A DNA stretch of 17,573 nucleotides. Source: Lysobacterales bacterium (lineage in GTDB: Bacteria > Pseudomonadota > Gammaproteobacteria > Xanthomonadales > S139-57). The notes under the pieces were generated by a model, which saw nothing but the letters and a program-made list of their open reading frames with translations, searched no databases and was not told the origin of the DNA. The DNA lies in the NCBI GenBank assembly GCA_026993285.1, contig JALWTZ010000279.1:1-17573 (forward strand), written 5' to 3'. The stretch's first letter is position 1. Every line of letters begins with the position of its first letter. This document shows positions 14,679-17,573 of the stretch, piece by piece. The translations under genes were made by a program, and so were the position numbers.

Positions 14679-14789
14679 GCCTGCCGCCATACCCCTGACA
14701 AGCGCTTTTGTGTAGGGTATGCAGGAATCCAGCGGATGAAGGGAAAATTATGTGTAATAAATACGGCCGGTGGGGCAGAGGATATCGGA

Positions 14790-16265
14790 ATGAATGACTG
14801 GTTGATCAGTGGCCCTGTGGATACCCCATCCCTGCTGCTGGGGCTGGTGCCGGGCCTGTTGCTGGGGCTGGTGCTGGCGGGATTGCTCTGGTGGCAAGGC
14901 CGCCGGCAGCAACAACAGCAGGCCAAGCAGGATGCGACCCGGCAGGCCCTGCAGCAACAGCTGGAGCACTTGCAGCAGGAACGGGAGCAGATGAAGGAGG
15001 CGCTGGCCCGCAGCGAGGCACAGCGGCAGCAATTGCAGGCGCATCAGGTGCAGGAGAAGGCCGAACTGCAACAGCGGGAACAGCAGTTGCAGGCGCAATT
15101 GGGCCAGTTGCGGCAACAGCATGAGGCGCAGGGCCGGCAGATGGCCGCGCTGGAGGCGCGCTACCAGAGCGAGGCACAGAGCTGGCAGCAGCGCCTGGAA
15201 GAATTGCAGCAGATGCGCGAGCAGCTGAAAAAGGAGTTCGCCGAACTCTCACGCAAGAATCTGGAGGCCGAGAGTCGCCAGTTTGCCGAGCAGAGCGAGA
15301 CGCAGTTGAAGCAGTTGCTGCAGCCCATGCAGCAGCGTCTGCAGGATTTTCATCAGCAGATCCAGCAGGGGCGGGAACAGGATATCAAGGACCGGGCCGG
15401 TCTGCGGGAGCAGATCCGCAAGCTGGCCGAGGAAAACCAGCGCATCACGGCGGAAGCCCATGCCCTGACCCAGGCACTGACCTCCCAGGCCAAGACCCGG
15501 GGCAACTGGGGGGAGCGGCAGATCGAGCGGGCGCTGGAGCTATCCGGCCTGCAGGAAGGGCGTGAATATGCCCGGGAGGTCAGCCTGGAGGATGACCGGG
15601 GCCAGCGCTGGCGTCCGGATGTGCTGGTCTATCTGCCGGAAGGGCGCGCCCTGATCATCGACGCCAAGCTGTCACTGAACCACTACATCGACTATGTGAA
15701 CGCGGAGGATGACAGCCAGCGGCAACAGGCGCTGAAGGCCCATGTACAGGCACTGAAACTGCACGTGAAATCCCTGGCGGAAAAACGCTATGACCGGCTC
15801 AAGGGGGTCAACAGTCTGGATTTCGTGCTGATGTTCGTACCCAATGAATCGGCCTTTATCGAGGCCATCAACCACGAGCCGGCCCTGTATGACGAAGCTT
15901 TCCGCCAGCATGTGGTGATCGTCACCACCTCCACCCTGCTGGCCAGCCTGCAGACCATCGCCAACCTGTGGCGCTACGAGAAACAGCAGCGCAACGCGCA
16001 GAAGATGGCCGAACATGCAAGCAAGCTATATGACAAGTTTGTCGGCTTCGTCGAGGACATGGAAAAGCTGGGCCAGCGCTTGCGCCAGGCCAGTGAAAGC
16101 TACGATGGGGCGATGAACAAGCTGCGTGACGGGCGCGGCAACCTGATGCGGCAGATGGAGGGTTTCGTGGAGTTGGGGGCACAGCCGCGCAAGCGGCTCA
16201 GTCTGGCCGACAGCCCGGAGGAAGGTACAGCTGCCCCAGCAGACGCGGACAGCGCGCGCCGGTAA
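14790..16265 (+). CDS. rmuC: RmuC-family protein
   Basis: The product has 491 residues. A single N-terminal membrane helix (about 14-35, LLLGLVPGLLLGLVLAGLLWW region) is followed by a long Gln/Glu/Arg-rich coiled coil (about 37-235) and the RmuC domain. Signature stretches include TRGNWGE (about 237), RPDVLVYLPEGRALIIDAKLS (about 275-295) and FVPNESAFIEAI. The DxK pattern in IIDAK fits the nuclease-like fold proposed for the family, which limits DNA inversions in E. coli. ATG 14790 follows AGAGGA by seven bases; an in-frame ATG at 14736 would add 18 unconserved residues. The last 22 codons overlap anmK on the other strand. Confidence 0.9.
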   Translation: MNDWLISGPVDTPSLLLGLVPGLLLGLVLAGLLWWQGRRQQQQQAKQDATRQALQQQLEHLQQEREQMKEALARSEAQRQQLQAHQVQEKAELQQREQQLQAQLGQLRQQHEAQGRQMAALEARYQSEAQSWQQRLEELQQMREQLKKEFAELSRKNLEAESRQFAEQSETQLKQLLQPMQQRLQDFHQQIQQGREQDIKDRAGLREQIRKLAEENQRITAEAHALTQALTSQAKTRGNWGERQIERALELSGLQEGREYAREVSLEDDRGQRWRPDVLVYLPEGRALIIDAKLSLNHYIDYVNAEDDSQRQQALKAHVQALKLHVKSLAEKRYDRLKGVNSLDFVLMFVPNESAFIEAINHEPALYDEAFRQHVVIVTTSTLLASLQTIANLWRYEKQQRNAQKMAEHASKLYDKFVGFVEDMEKLGQRLRQASESYDGAMNKLRDGRGNLMRQMEGFVELGAQPRKRLSLADSPEEGTAAPADADSARR

Positions 16266-17325
16266 TCCCGCGCAGGTCCAGCGCCGTTCCGTTCAGCCGG
16301 CAGGCGGCCAGCCAGGCAAAGAGCTGGGCTTCCAGACCGTCCACATCCAGCCCGGCCAGCCGCGCGGGCTGGATGGCCACATCGGGCAGGGCCTGTTCCA
16401 GCGCCTGCATCAGGCTGTGGTTGTGGGCACCACCGCCAGCCACCCACATCCGGCGGCAGTCCGGCGCCAGTGATTTCAGCGCCCGGGCGATGCTTTCCGC
16501 GCTCAGTGCCACCAGTGTGGCCTGAATATCCACCGGCTTTTCCCCGCCTTCCAGGGCTTCGAGCAAATGGCCTTCCAGCCAGTGCAGGGAGAAATCCGAG
16601 CGGCAGGCACTGCGCGGAGGTGGCTGGTCAAACCAGGAATCGGCCAGCAGGTGCTGCAACAGTTCCGGCAGGACCTGCCCAGCACGTGCCCAGCGGCCAC
16701 CACGATCGAAACCAGCGGGATCCCGGGGGTGATGCTTGCGGTACCAGTCATCCAGCAGGGCATTGCCGGGGCCGGTATCCAGGCCCAGGGTCTGCTCCGG
16801 CATGAGCAGGCTGAGATTGGCGATACCGCCAATATTCAGTACGGCAGCCGTTTCTTCCAGCTCGCCCAGCAGCTGCCGGTGCAACAGCGGGGCCAGTGGC
16901 GCACCCTGACCGCCGTTGGCGATATCGTCCTGCCGAAAGCCGGCCACTACCGGGATGCCGGTTTCCGCCGCCAGGGTGGGTGCGTGGCCCAGTTGCAGGG
17001 TCCAGGCCGGTTGGTCATCCCCGCCATGGGCCAGGGTTTGCCCATGAAAACCGATGGCGCTGACCTCGGCTGGTTTCAGGGACCAGTCGTTCAATTGCTG
17101 CAAAATGGCTTCGGCAAAGGCCAGCGCGGTCAAGCGGTCGAGCCGGGCCAGATGGGCAGGTGTCAGGGCTTCTGCACGCAGCGATTGTTGCCACTGCCAT
17201 TGCAGGGCATCAGGCCAGGGCAGGGTGACGGAATCCTGCAGGCGGGGATAGTGTGCTTCCATGCGCACCCAGCCGATATCCAGCCCATCCAGGCTGGTAC
17301 CGGACAGGGCTCCGATGTAATTCAT
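16198..17325 (-). CDS. anmK: Anhydro-N-acetylmuramic acid kinase
   Basis: The product has 375 residues, normal for the family. It phosphorylates and opens 1,6-anhydro-MurNAc to MurNAc-6-phosphate with ATP during cell-wall recycling. Visible signatures are SGTSLDG (8-14, phosphate loop), FHGQT (93-97), DDIANGGQGAPLAP (133-146), LNIGGIAN (163-170), DTGPGN (183-188, carrying the proposed catalytic Asp) and VAGGGAHN. ATG 17325 overlaps the stop of the upstream M23 peptidase gene by four bases (ATGA), so the two are a coupled cell-wall unit. Its 3' end overlaps rmuC, in opposite orientation, by 68 bases. Confidence 0.95.
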   Translation of the reverse strand: MNYIGALSGTSLDGLDIGWVRMEAHYPRLQDSVTLPWPDALQWQWQQSLRAEALTPAHLARLDRLTALAFAEAILQQLNDWSLKPAEVSAIGFHGQTLAHGGDDQPAWTLQLGHAPTLAAETGIPVVAGFRQDDIANGGQGAPLAPLLHRQLLGELEETAAVLNIGGIANLSLLMPEQTLGLDTGPGNALLDDWYRKHHPRDPAGFDRGGRWARAGQVLPELLQHLLADSWFDQPPPRSACRSDFSLHWLEGHLLEALEGGEKPVDIQATLVALSAESIARALKSLAPDCRRMWVAGGGAHNHSLMQALEQALPDVAIQPARLAGLDVDGLEAQLFAWLAACRLNGTALDLRGITGARCPRLLGQLYLPPGCRPD

Positions 17326-17573
17326 GGCTGTCGTGCCACGGCAGTGGGATGGTCCAGGCTTTGCAATCGGGCCAGCAGGGGCGCGGCCTGCTGCATGAAA
17401 TCCGCCAGTTCTGTTGCCGGCAGGGGCTCGGCCTGGGGAAAACGCACCTTGAGCGGGTTGCGGTGTACGCCGTTGATGCGGAATTCGTAATGCAGGTGCG
17501 GGGCCGTGGCCAGGCCGGTCATGCCCACATAGCCGATGGTCTGGCCCTGCCGTACCCGGCTGCCCTTGCGCAG
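17322..17573 (-). CDS. M23-family peptidoglycan peptidase, C-terminal part
   Basis: Eighty-three codons and the stop of a gene that continues past the right edge. The visible part holds VRQGQTIGYVGMTG and the zinc-site motif HLHYEFR (the HxH of LytM/M23 metallopeptidases). Such enzymes cut cross-links in peptidoglycan in the periplasm. The first metal ligand (HxxxD) and the N-terminal signal or LysM domains lie outside the window. The frame after the motif is a roughly 55-residue tail. Its TGA overlaps the anmK ATG. An M23 gene next to anmK is common in gammaproteobacteria. Confidence 0.9.
   Translation of the reverse strand: MRKGSRVRQGQTIGYVGMTGLATAPHLHYEFRINGVHRNPLKVRFPQAEPLPATELADFMQQAAPLLARLQSLDHPTAVARQP

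Noticed and set aside
14736..14789. Earlier ATG for rmuC
   Set aside because: It adds 18 residues before the membrane helix without family support; ATG 14790 has the better ribosome-binding site.

Overview
The window looks like the chromosome of a gammaproteobacterium. A GC-rich backbone carries conserved genes on both sides: a Fic protein, an NtrX-type response regulator, trkA, trkH, ycgL, rmuC, anmK and an M23 peptidase. This call rests on family recognition and gene order (ntrX-trkA-trkH; M23 peptidase-anmK), not on a database search.

Positions 1-6773 differ sharply. They are visibly more AT-rich and hold a tandem array of two gene families that I do not recognise. Family A (five copies, A1-A5) encodes proteins of about 325 residues with one N-terminal membrane anchor, a variable linker and an extracytoplasmic domain with four conserved cysteines. 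Family B (B1, B2 and a 3' remnant, psi-B) encodes small cysteine-rich proteins with a classical signal peptide. B lies directly upstream of A, with the start of A overlapping the stop of B, so B-A is a translationally coupled module. A TTGACA-N16-TACAAT promoter precedes each intact B gene.

The modules are separated by two copies of a composite block (about 707-1168 and 4833-5295). Each block fuses the 5' end of the fic-like gene to the 3' end of a sensor histidine kinase gene. The intact fic gene follows the array at 6806 and ntrX follows at 7577. The simplest reading is an ancestral order kinase(ntrY)-B-A-fic-ntrX that was tandemly amplified with the flanking gene ends included. An intact ntrY should then lie left of the window. 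The B C-terminal halves and the A proteins seem to diverge together (B1 with A2; B2 and psi-B with A5 and A4), as expected of interacting pairs such as effector and immunity protein, but no function is shown.

From 7577 to 13729 are ntrX (no recognisable GAFTGA loop), trkA and trkH (overlapping; K+ uptake) and a TPR/GT41 O-GlcNAc-transferase-like gene. On the minus strand are a dinJ-yafQ toxin-antitoxin pair with a palindromic operator inside its promoter, and ycgL. rmuC then runs rightward into the convergent anmK, with a 68-bp 3' overlap. anmK overlaps an M23 peptidase gene cut by the right edge. No rRNA, tRNA, CRISPR array, transposase or insertion sequence was seen.
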